This document shows, in pieces, positions 12,024 to 23,800 of a stretch of DNA of 64,000 bases. The notes below the pieces were generated by a model. It searched no databases, was not told the origin of the DNA, and saw only the letters and a list, made by a program, of their open reading frames with translations. The stretch lies in assembly GCA_907165065.1 (NCBI GenBank), contig OU015523.1:26315834-26379833 (forward strand), given 5' to 3'. Position numbers and translations under genes: made by a program. Origin of the DNA: Caprimulgus europaeus. Lineage: Eukaryota; Chordata; Aves; Caprimulgiformes; Caprimulgidae. The stretch's first letter is position 1. Each line of letters begins with the position of its first letter.

Positions 12024-13145
12024 ACATATTTCATGATGTGATACAGGATTGAAAGAATTTTGCTTGGTACCAGGTATCTGATGACAAAGAGTATGCTGGA
12101 AATGAAACAGGGCAGGCTGTGTTCCTGCACTAAAAACCTGGAGTTATCAGTATTCTGTAATTTTCATGGATATGATTGTAAGGTATATCTACAGCTTGCT
12201 ATGAAAAAAAGTATTTTTTGTGTTGCAATAAATGAGAGAGTAATTTTCTCAGATGCACAGGTTTTAGTCATGTACCTAGTGAAAAAGAGAAGTGGCATTT
12301 ATCGCCACCCAAAATTTGCAATGCCTTTGACTATTAATTTGAGCAAGTCATGGAAGTGGAGCACCCTGGACTTCAATTTCCCCATTGTTTAAAATTGGCA
12401 TCTTCCCTAGTTTATTGTTTTAAATTAATTTAGAGAACTTTTAAAAATGTGCTGTTTAAATCAATGTTGTTGGGGGCTTTAGTACCGTAGCCCCAATAAT
12501 AAATAGATAAAATGGTTACAGTCAAATCGTTCATCCTGATGCTTCAAATTTAATGTTCTGTATACAGAATGCTATAATTTTCTCACATTTTGAAAACACC
12601 CTACCTTCCATCAAGTAGTAGTCTCAGGAGATTACATGGAATGGATATTTAAACACAAATCAGGAGCCTTTTGGTTTGTGCACTTTTGGTGTCTTAGCAC
12701 ATGATTCGTAGCTTTCAGAAGCAACACACCCCTTAGAAGAGTACAGGTGTGTGTAAAGTGTGTATAATAATACAGTTTTAACTAGAAACACTGGAATTTA
12801 AAAAAAACATATGCAATGGATACAAAATATGAAATTATTATGAACTCAATTTGCAAATGCACATGATATGAGTACAGCTGTACAACTTTAAAATGAGTAC
12901 AACTGTAGTGTCAGGCTGGAAATGTGGACTGTCCAAGCCATCTGGAAAACCACCCCTGGGCTATTCAGCCATCATTTCTGTCTAAGACCCTTGCTCTCAT
13001 GGCTATGGAAGATTTTCCATGTCTTAAGATTTTATGTAGAGAGGCTTTTTTAGGCTTTACTGTAATGGCATGTAAAGAAGGCACTCATGCCATCCAAATA
13101 CCATCTGTCCTTACAAAGCAGAAGGGGATCTCACAATTTAGGGGA

Positions 13146-13212
13146 AACCCTGACTCCATAGAAATTAAAGCAGAATATTTTTTGAGATTTCAATGGAGCC
13201 AGGATTTCTGCA
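13146..13212. repeat. Old palindromic interspersed repeat
   Basis: ACCCTGACTCCATAGAAATT and, about 40 bp on, GATTTCAATGGAGCCAGGAT are imperfect inverted copies. Their sequence fits a motif that is abundant in birds, turtles and crocodiles (a ccattgaagtcaatgg core with a caggatttcac flank). I do not remember its library name. It may be the hairpin of an old DNA transposon or part of an old SINE. Confidence 0.5.
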
Positions 13213-16200
13213 CTTTCCAATACTTTCACAGGAATTGGACTTGGAGCTGGAGATCAATATCAACTGCTGATGGTATTGAGCTGCAGAATATTATTTGCAA
13301 TAATGATTGTAATCAGAGACAAATCTCTCTCCCTTCCCTTCTAAAGGAGGCACATAGGGAAGAACCCTCAGTCTTTTCACAAAAACATCAAGAGAAGAGA
13401 AAATGGTCAGCATAGTCAGAAGCCCAGTCCCACTTTTCACTAACTCTTTTGGCCAGTGCCCATAGTCTGCTGTGAAATCACACTGCAGTTAAAAAGACGG
13501 CCTCACCAGATACTTAACTAATGGTGTAGCTGTCTGGTACCCTCCTGGGTCATTGCTGGGGAAAGGCAGTGTGGGTAGAATATCTTTGCAGTTTAGTCAT
13601 TTCAAAGTATGAAAAAGGTCTTTTGAGGCCACAAGGGCAACTGTTGGCTTCCTGAGATTTGCACTGATTAGATCAGTCCTGGGCTAGGGCCAGAAGGTGA
13701 GAGGGTGAAGAAAGATGAAAATTTGACTTCAGACCTTCACGTCTCTATTTGTCCTGCAACCTCTCTATATCTCGACTGAGCCAAGAGAATCTAGCAATGT
13801 GCCTATACAGGAGATCAGGGTTGGAGAAACCTTTTATATTTGGAATTTTAAAATATACTTTCAAAATACATTTTGAAATATCAGATGAGGAGAACTCCCT
13901 TTTCAGGCACAGATTAATAAATATGAAGGTATTCTGTATAATCATTCTGTTATTTTCCCCCATTTTTCTCCAATTTGCTCTCATGACTGTGATAGCAGTC
14001 AATCAAAGAAGTCACGTAGGCAGTACTTGTGCATGAAACAGCTACAGAAAATAAAATTTAAGCTGAAGAAGTTAATCTCTCCTGTGATACTTCAAGTTTT
14101 ATCTATTAATTGCTTGTCTGTGGTTTCAAAACTTACAAAAGCTATCTGAAATCGCACTAGGAAATCCTCTGAGTTCAGTCAAATCTTCAATTTAGTCAGC
14201 TTCAGCTATCACTGCCATCACCAGCTCATCTATAAATACATCTGCTTTCACAGTGTACACATTCTGAAATTTGCCTGTTGCCTCCTCAGAAGCTCAGGGC
14301 TATCGCCTGCTATTAGACAAGCCCAGCTTGACCAAAGCCAACGTGAACCTAGCCTAACGTGCCAAGCCCATCCCTTGTTGTTAGCTTTGATAGTCGCTGC
14401 TATCATTTGATAGTTTGCTTGTAGCCAGTCCAAGTTGGCAGTGTCAGCCCAAGCTGATTGGAGCTGCAGACATTTTTGCTGACTGGAGTCATGCTATCTT
14501 TGCCAGTTTGCTGGAATAGACACAGACACTGATTGGGTCATGCTGAAAACATTCCTGTCCTATGAAGCAAGACTGTTTGTATTTTAGGTTTGCCAGGACT
14601 AATGAATTAAAAATCTTGGGCTCGCCACAGTTTGCTGCTTAATAATGCCTGTGACAGAAGGATTTTTTCCTCCCTGAAGCGTGACAGCATCATAATCCCT
14701 CATCACTGCCAAGGAGAGGAAGGAAAAGCGGAATTGTGGAGAAAGGCGGAAAAGGGTGATCTTTTGGAACAGCAAAGCCTATGGGAAGTGCAGGTAGCAG
14801 CATGTTGCCCTGACAGCTGTCTCAGCTTCTCAGACCTTGTCAGTTTGTTGCTATGCAGCAGGTGCAGCCTTTTCTTTTATTGAAGCTTTACTCCATAAAG
14901 GCAACGACAAGCCAAGGCAGTGGCTGGCCCTGGATTATACAAGTGCAGACGCTCCACTAAGTGAGGTAAGGCAACAGGTGTGAAAACTGAACTAAATTGA
15001 TAGAGCTGTAACAGCACTTAATCTGAGTTCTGCTGCAGATTTTTCATGGAGAAACAGCAGCCACTTCTATAGGCAATTGTCATAAAGAAGGGAGCTGCTG
15101 GTTAAATCTTGTTAAATTCCAGGTTGCCCACTCACCCTCATCTCTGCCTACAGAGATACTGTTCTTCATGCATGGAGAAAGCAGGTGGGGAATGGGGAGC
15201 AGTTGGTCTGCGTGTTTCGTGTATCACCTTGTTTGCACACAGGCTGCTTCCATCCCTCTCTGTTCCCTTTGATTGCTTTTTGTGATGAAGAGTTTGAGGA
15301 TTCTGCGCAAAAAGGAGTGAAGGGATAGATGTACTATAAAGAAAAATTGATAGCAGGGTAATTGCTGCGTATAAAGATGAGATTTCTTTTTGTGTATTGG
15401 AATAAAATGAAAATACTCTTTTGTGTTATGATAGAATTCACCATTGCTTGTTGAAGGAGATTGATTTTTGACCTCACATAGTATGTGGTTAAAAGAGGTA
15501 ATTTAAAGACATCACAGATCACAGAGTATGTGACTGGGATAACACAACAGATTTACTCCTAGAGATATTGTTATGGCAACTTTAAAAACCTCTAGCAGAA
15601 TGCTTCACTTGTAATTTCTTAGCCTATGATGCAAAGTATACTCTTATGTGGAAGACCACTTGAAATAGGAAGCAGATGTCAGGGGAATGTGTACCACCAT
15701 CATTCTGGTGATGATGAACAGTCTTCTTTCAAGGATGTGCTTATCATTTCAATTTTTTCTTTTTTAATGTAACTTGTATTGGGAAGGAAATATGATAAAC
15801 AAATTTGGATTAGCAATTCTGTTTTTTTTAAAAAACAATGAGAAGTCTCAGTGTTTCTTTTAAAGTGAGAATCTGGGGGAAAAAGAGATCAATAATGCTC
15901 AGAAGGTGAAAGTTATTTAGTCTAATGCAATGCACTTCAAAATAGAATATTTCAGTTGACTCCAAGGATCTTTTCCTGAGTCCAAAAACATACACTGCGG
16001 CAGTTTAATTGACTTTTCTGTGTCTCTGCCTAATAGATATGTTCAATTTTTCTGTGTCTTGATTACTAGTAATAGGGAATAAAGAGCAATCCCTGTTATC
16101 CTTCATACATTAATTAGAAGAGACACTCAGCTCCAAATATGATTTATAGAAAAGTAACGATTTTAGGATATTTGTCATTATTTTAAGAAAAGACTGTGCA

Positions 16201-17324
16201 CTTCAAATAACATTTTTTTGTGTAGCATTGCTACTGAGGTACCATATAACTCTGCTAGCTAAATATTAAGACAGAAAAAGCATATAAAAAAGAAGTGCTG
16301 AAATCAGTGGGCCAAATGCAAATTTTGTGCTCTTCCACTGATAGCAAGGCAGTGATGCTAGGGAAGAGTTTGGTTCACTTGTGCATCACCAAGCAAGATT
16401 ATAATCCTGAAATATTGTTTTGTTCTACTGACTTTCTGAGACTGCCACATAATTAAGTGTACATTAGAGTGAGTTCTTGAGATTTCTGTGCGATACAATA
16501 GCTACTTTACTGAAAAACTGCAAGACTGTTGGCTTAGGAAACTGGCTTCTGTTTTCACTAACTAAATACTGTGTTGTCTATTGACATGTGGTACAACCTT
16601 TAGTAAATTCATTGTATTTTCCTGAAGAACTTGGTTTCTAATTGATTGAGGAGTTTTAAAAGCTACTCTCATAGTTGTCCGCACAGTTGGTATGGATACA
16701 ATGCACTCTGGATAGCATAGTCTTCAGTCCTAAAATAATTTCTTTATGGGCAGATCTTTTGCATGCATGAAGTCCCTCTGACTTCATGTTCTCCACCCAT
16801 GGACCTAATCAGAAGATTAATATCTGTGAATTTTAGCAGCTTTGTGCTAGCTATACAAGGATATTAGGTTTGCATTCAGCTATTTAATAATTTTAACTAA
16901 AACTGTTCATTCAAAAGGTTAAATATACATAGTAGAGCTCTGACTACAACTTTTGAATGTTCAGAGATGCTTTAATTATACCATTACAGATCAGTATTTT
17001 CTGCTTTCTTTGCTCAACAATTCTTTAGTGCCCTGCTTGAAACGAACTAGCAGTTTTCTTAATGGACAGGGTTTCCTCTCAGTAAAACCAGCTGTTGGAG
17101 TTGGTGGTCTCAGAAGAAAGACCAAGGACTGAATAAGGTCCCGATCCGGGAGACAAACCCATGCAGACAGACCCCTACACCTGCACAGAGTTCCACTGAA
17201 GAATCACCACCAAGGTTTGGAGACCCAGTAACTTTCTGACCATTAAGTATGTGACTATCAGGCACAGTTTGACTGGGGGAGTATGGGTGGAAGGTAGGAG
17301 GATGGGTGCCTCCTCATTGACACC
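13213..17324. other. Intron, with a GC-richer patch at 14.6-15.0 kb
   Basis: There is no conserved exon. The patch 14630-14970 is less AT-rich and contains GGAA-rich sequence, an E-box (CAGGTG at about 14860) and a donor-like site GTAAGG at 14966. It could be an internal promoter or first exon, but nothing proves it. The segment 17090-17320 is likewise less AT-rich and includes a small inverted repeat, TCCCG-ATC-CGGGA (about 17142-17154). Confidence 0.4.
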
Positions 17325-17477
17325 ATGTGGAGTGGTGTACACGTTTCCAATCACATGGCAGGCTTGGGGTCATGTTACTCTCATCTCCCCACCCCTTCTT
17401 CCTTCTTCACCTTCAGAACCAGGCAGCATTGCCACGAGTCAAGGCTTGCTGAAGGGGCAATGGCGGGGAGCAAGCAG
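17325..17477 (+). other. Candidate alternative first exon of MAP3K7CL
   Basis: An open frame from ATG 17325 (context GACACCATGT) runs 51 codons to a strong donor, CAG then GTGAGG (17478). It ends on a full codon and would join the exon at 17732 in frame, adding an N-terminus ahead of LEQTSKN. A second ATG at 17460 (GGCAATGGC, a good context) lies in the same frame and would give MAGSKQ before the junction. A good polypyrimidine tract and CAG at 17414-17416 could instead make 17417-17477 an internal 61-nt exon. The intron to the next exon would be 254 nt. I recall no homologue of this peptide, so the call rests on splice signals and frame alone. Confidence 0.28.
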
Positions 17478-17731
17478 GTGAGGAGAGGGGAAGCTTCCTT
17501 TGCCATCATTCTTTCTAATCTGCAAATAGCAAAAGAAAGGCAGTCTCTGCATTGAATTTCACTTAAATCCTTTTTAAATTAAAAAGTGAAGTGACACTCC
17601 CTTGACTTTGATTCTAAACATTGCTTAGCTAGAATGAGAAAGACAGCTGTGAATGCATGAAAAGCATTAAAATTCATTTATTGATTGGTGTCACATGCTC
17701 TGTAATAAATATATTGTTTGTATTATTGCAG

Positions 17732-17840
17732 CTGGAACAAACAAGTAAAAACATTGACTCAAGTGCCCACATGATCACCACCGCCAGGGTACCTGCTGAT
17801 AAACCAGTACGAATTGCCTTCAGCCTGAATGATTCCCCAG
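17732..17840 (+). CDS. MAP3K7CL: MAP3K7CL exon with start codon of the short isoform
   Basis: The acceptor TATTATTGCAG ends at 17731 and the donor GTACAG begins at 17841. The exon is open from its first base: LEQTSKNIDSSAH precedes [17 protein letters not shown]. The ATG at 17771 matches the start of the 142-residue human isoform, which I recall as beginning [17 protein letters not shown]. The paralogue TAK1 (MAP3K7) has SSSPSVRMITTSGPTSEKP at the corresponding place, so the bird MITT is closer to TAK1 than the human MIST. This suggests that the codons before the Met are also ancestral coding sequence. The exon ends after one base of an Asp codon (phase 1). Confidence 0.95.
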
Positions 17841-20800
17841 GTACAGTTTAATTTATGGAGTAAACCACAATGAAATAATTGCTTTTGAATTTTACATGTT
17901 CTTACCAGTGTTTACAATATCAAATGAAGTCCAGTGTTATGAATGGATTTTTTTCCCTGAGTGACAGCATGTGATCAGTTTTTCTGTCAGATAACTTGTA
18001 ATGTTTCCATTAACAGTTTCATGAGACTAAAACCACTAGACTGACAGTTTAGATCTTAGCTTTCTTGCAGTGGTTTGTGAAGGACTGTAATTAACTATCA
18101 AATTAACTATTCCTAGGACTGTAATTAACTATCAAATTTCTTTGCATATGTAGTATGTCTGATTTTAAGGAATTTTAAAACAAGAAAAGTAAAAGCACAT
18201 TTTGTATTGAGGATGAGGCTAGAGCAGGAAGAGACTTTCCCTTCAGCAGGAAGGTTGGAAAGTGCCACACGTGCCCAGCTTGGTGAAAGGTTTCAGGAAA
18301 CGGATGCCCCACATGGCATGTTCCCTGAGAAAGCAGCAGAAATTTCATTGATGTTTGTCCTATCAGCTAGTGCTGATTGAGCATTAATTTCCCTGTACAT
18401 ACATGGATGCTTTGGCCTTTGGAATAGACAAATTAACACCTTAATTATGATTAAGGTCTAGAGAGCTGTCGCCAAACAGTAAAAGTCAGAATGAAATAAA
18501 GTAAATTGGAAGCTGAAAAGCATCCTCCAAAAGATTGGCTGTGCTGTTGCTGAAGGTGAGTGCCTGGAGTCAGGGTTGAGATGTGTTTGCGACATGAAAT
18601 ATAAGGCTCTGATAACGATAACTGAAACCCACTGCTGATGAGTGCTTTATGGGATGGTATGCATTGTAGGATAATGTGTGAGGCTGCTTCCTGAGCTTTG
18701 TGTGAATAGAGTCTCAGCTTGAATACAATTTTCTCATTTTAAAAGTATTTCAGAATATGCATTATCTTTTCTAGTTAATTGTTCTATAATATTAATTTGC
18801 AGCTACAGGCTTGAAATACAATCTCATGTCATGCAAGGGAGTTTTCATTTATTTCATTTACATTTTCATATATTATTGCACATAACTTTCAGCTCATAAA
18901 GATGAGTGACACAGAAAGACTGGGACAAGTAATATAAAAAAGCACATGTGACTATCTGCCCTTTTTTCATTAATTAAAAAAATCTGCTAATTACATTTTT
19001 ATGACAGAAAGTAATAATGACTCATTCTCATGTCTCAAGATTCAATAACATGGTAAACTGCTTTTGGCAATTATGGCAAAGATAGGTCTTGAAGAGATAT
19101 GCAAAAGAAAGAGGAGTTATCTTACAAATTATGGAAAAAGAATGCTTATGTGAGACACTGAAGACAAGTCAGGGAAAGCTGAGACCATGGGAAAATCAAA
19201 GCGGGTAGAGTGGTTTGTGACAAGAGATGGCAGTAGGAAATGACAAGGTTGTGAATAGCTTGGAAGAAGAGGACATGAAAGGCAGGAAGCTTAGCTTCCT
19301 TAACATTGCATCACATTTTATTTTTTACTTTTCTATTCTGCTAATGAATCCAACCTCTGTCTCAGCATTTAGAGAAAGAAACTCAATTACAGAAAAGTAA
19401 TCTTTTTCTCCTACATTTTGTAAAACTTTTCCGTAGTTTTGAATCCTTATTGTATATGTACAAGTGTTCCTGCAGTATGCAATTCAGAATCTTTGTGAGT
19501 ACTGATAAAACTAAATAGCAACCAGTAAAGTGAATGCTGTGTTCTCCTCTGCATTACATCCCCTTGCGAGCTACCAGAGGTCTAAACTAGCACACTGCTT
19601 TACCACATCATAGGAATTCCACTCTAGCTCTTAGAGGTAAGCCTGAACATCATTATTATATTTGATATATTTTAAAAAGACAAAGGAAATAAACTTTTAT
19701 CAGGTTTGAAAATGTCCAGCAAACCATAGTTGAATCAAGAGAATACAAAGAAGTATTTAACACTTTTTTTTTCTTAAATGAGCTGCAAAAATATTCACCA
19801 GATACACCTTTAGGTATTGCATACTTGGCTTTTTTTTTTCCTCTCCTTTTTTTTTTTTATATTACTTTAACCTTTTTTTCTTCTTGACAAGGATATTTGT
19901 TTTCAGTCCAAACAGAAGTTACCTGCTGTAAATGTGATAGTAAAGCATCAGGTGAGCCTTGTGTGCTACTAGGGTATGTGCAAAAAGCCCTTCAACTAGG
20001 GCTAAGTGGTGAGGGAATCTCTCTGACTTAAGCTTTTCCTTAAATTTTACTTCACTTGAAAGGCACAGTGACAGATTTCTCCAAGTAAGGCTGCATTCTC
20101 CTTCCGGGGGCTGTACAACTGCTTACTAGGAGGAACTGGCAGCATAACTAGATATAAAAAGGGGAAATGGAATGTTTCTTCTGGGTGGTGATTATCTCAC
20201 TGGCTAGGATTGTAACCAAGCACTGGGTGTGTGAAGCAGTGAAAGGAGAAACTGCTCTCAACTCATGAGAAGAGATTACTTTGTGTTAACTGACCTACAA
20301 GAGCAAAGCTGGCTTATCCTGAGTGTACAAGAAATAATTTAATTGTGTTATACTATTTGTCAGTCAACACCTGATGACTGAAATCCTAGCCAGCTTTGCG
20401 CTGTATTTTTAACATGAAAATAGGCTAAATAGTTCCTTAAAAGTCTCAGGAGCAGCCCGTCAGCGGGTGCTATATAAGAAGACAGTTTTATCGTGTATCT
20501 CTTATTCCTGTGTATATAGATATCTATGTTTGGCTCTTTTACTCAAGTTCACTAAGCTGGCATCAAACAGGTTTCCCAGGGTGTGTCTGCACACGATATT
20601 GCACCAGTTTAACTTAAGGTACCATTCTAAATTAATGAGTTTGAAACATATTATTTCAGCCTATCTTATATCATTTGGAAACAAATGCCAGTTAAACTGA
20701 ATATAGTGTTTGAAAATTTAAATAAGTGTTCCCAAAAAGAAAGTTTGTTGTAGTTTATCAACATCAATTTAATTAAATCAATGAAATTCAATACATCCTA

Positions 20801-23800
20801 ATTTATATCACTAACTCTTATTTATTGAGCATATTAAGATAGAAAGGTTATAAAAGGAACTTTGTAGGAATAGGAACAGACAAGTGGATTTATTTTGTGT
20901 AATAGTTCTAAGGGAAGGTTTATAGGTAAAAACCTCTTCACACTCTTCCATCCTAGAATAAAAACTTGAATCTAGCTGAACAGTTCTGCTAGTGACATGT
21001 GGGGTTAAATGACTGGTTTTGAAATTACTAGTAATTTATTTTGTTTGAAATTAGTCTACCTCTGATAGCCCTCTCCAGAAAAATCACTGATAACAGAGGC
21101 AAATTATACATCTTCTAATTAAACCAACAGTCAGTGGAACAGCGTAATATTTTTACAAGCATAGCAAATAACTTATTTTACTCCTCTTTATGCCTTTGTT
21201 ATCCTAGTAACTGTGAAGAATTTTTTGCTTTTGTAGTTGATCATGCGAGACTGTTTTGCAATGGTTGCTTCTTCAACACCAACCTTCAAATCCCTCCTCC
21301 TTCCTCATTTTAGTTGTAATGTAACAGTGGCTTTCCAGCAGATAATGTATTGTTTGAAAACCAGTGGGGATTGCTAAAATATATGGCTAAAATTTACAAA
21401 ACTAGTTTCCTGAAACTATACCCAACCAACAAGTAAGTGGCTTGATCTTTGGGAAGTTAGAGAGGAACTTAGGTGAGATACTGTCAAAGGGATAGTGGGT
21501 GTGTGTGTTCATCAGAGGATGCTTTAGGCTTAGGTGAAGGTATATGGAGTAGGAGAGTTTTGCTCTTACATCTTCTGTTACAGGCTGTTTCTATTTTTGG
21601 GAGGTCCACAACTCATATTATTGAGCAAGCCTTCATAGCCTATTCCTGGGTCAGGCAGTGACCATTCCCCACTATTTTATGAGTGAGGTAACTGTGAGGT
21701 TGTGTAAGGTCACGCTAAGCAGGGCTGTGAATAGAAGCCCGGGAGCTTCATGCAGCAGTGCCAAGTCGCAATCACTTAGCCACACAGCCTTCCAGGACAA
21801 ATTCAATGAGTCTGTGCTTGTCTTTCAGTAACCAGGGCTGGAGCTGCTGGATCTCAGTGCCCTCCTAGGGCAGAGACTGGACCCCAATACCCCAATACAC
21901 AGTTTGCCACTGCAATTGCAGTGCTTGCAGTTGAGTTTGAGCACTTTTCCTGTGTAAGGGCTGATCCACTTACAGGATAACAGCCTACTTATGTTACCAG
22001 TTTAATTCTTTAATTTAGGAGGAAGAGATCTAAATACACTTGCCCACACATATAGGAGAAAAAAATAGTACCTGATTGTATAATTAAAGACTGGATCATA
22101 ACTCAGTTACTCAAGGAAGCAGAGCTGTGATTGGCATTTCCTAAATTTCAAGTGCTTGATTTAGCAGCCTTAATGTGCTTTCAACACATTTAAATTTTTA
22201 TGTTCTATTTCTGTCTAGCTTTGTGAAGGTCCTAGAGAAACTGTAATTTCCGAGTTTATACTGCAAGTAAATCAGGTGTTGTTCTTCATTAACTATTGCC
22301 TGTAGCCCACAGTTCAGCTAAATGAAGCAGCCATGTAGGAAGAGACTGGGGTGTTACGCTTCATTGTACCAGACATTGCGTCAGTCAGACAGTGAAGCAT
22401 GAGGGATTTTGCTCCTTTGTCTGTGTGATGGAGGTCTGGGCTATTGGAATCTCCAGGAGGCCAGAACATGATCAAATAAGTGAAGCTTTCCAGAAACCAT
22501 GATTCATTCTCAAATGTGCAACATAAGCATATACCAGGGGACTGAATGCATCAGGACATCACTGATAAGTAGTAAGCCTTTTGTGTGAAGACAATCAGTC
22601 ATAATATAGTTAGCCTTCTAAGGTGGTTTTTGTGGATCTTTGTACTATGCATTAGAAGACCATCCCGTGTTTGTATTAATAGGTGCTATCAGCAGAGAAA
22701 CAAGAGCTCACCTGGACAGTGAAGGCTGAGCAGCTTAGCCTTGCTGTCCTTACACAAAGCTGCCCATCGCACCATTTCAGTGTGAAGGTGTGCAGGCTGG
22801 GCAGCATGCTTAGGGAGATGGTTCTTTTATTATGTTGTTAAGTTTTGCTGTAGGAGTGGTCAGAGAGCCAGCTCTGACACAGAAAGGTACGTTGTCTCAG
22901 CCTGACTGAATGGAAAGCAAAAGGAGGAAGTGATTTCCCCAGAGACCCTCTCTCAGATGCTTTTTGTTACAGTGACAGTTTTCAGCAGCAAGCACAGCAA
23001 TGTATGAACCTGATGAGACAAACATGAAAATCAAACTATTCTATATGCATGAAGCAAGTCTTTGGTTAAAACTGTGTGTGCAGAGTCCATCTTGTAATCA
23101 GAGTACAGGTCTTTAGTGCACTTTTAAATACAGACCTTCAAAGTTAGTTTCAGGATCTATGGGAAATCAGGAAGCACTACTCATCCAGAAATCGCGCAAC
23201 AGATACTTTAACTTAAGTAGCTGTGATGAAGTCCCTGATCTGACTCCTTCACATCACAGTTAGTGCTGTTGAGTTTGCTGGGATGGCCACAACACTCACA
23301 TGTATGTTTTTCCTCCTTTCTTTTGATCAGAATCTTGACTCATTTTGAGGTGCAGCAAGTTGCAGTCTCAGATTTTTTTATATTTTTATTTTTGAACAAA
23401 ATGTGTTTTCAATAACTACCTTGAATTATAAATCCCTTTTCTTTACGAGTGACAGGGAACGGAGCAGTAAAATAGTGACCATAGGGGTGAGATGCTGTTT
23501 GTATCTGGTGAAGAATCAGCTTAGTTGTTCTCATGCTTTTGTGGTACAAAAAAGCCACTAACTGTATAATAAAGGGAGTCTTTGATTATATCAGTGATAA
23601 CAATCTAGACACTCATTAAATATTGATAATAAATCGAGAAAAGGAGAAAAAAGATGTATTTCTATTGTCTAGGTGAGGAGTTGTAGAATAGAAAAGAACA
23701 AATACAGACAGATAAGGAGATAGTTTTGAGGGTGTTTTTATCTTCAGAATATTTTCTTTGACATTTTAGACATTTTTAATTTTTAAGGCTAGAAGCCAAT

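Larger units (their letters stand above)
6545..13145. other. Intron with hairpin and palindrome
   Basis: Continuation of the 17-kb intron. I see no exon of MAP3K7CL here. The longest open frame (10502 down to 10053, - strand, 149 codons) has no recognisable domain, no splice sites placing it in a gene, and is judged spurious. An A run lies at 8086-8100. Confidence 0.65.

Noticed and set aside
12924-13415. 163-codon open frame on the + strand
   Set aside because: It runs through the old palindromic repeat, shows no protein family, and does not fit the phase of MAP3K7CL.
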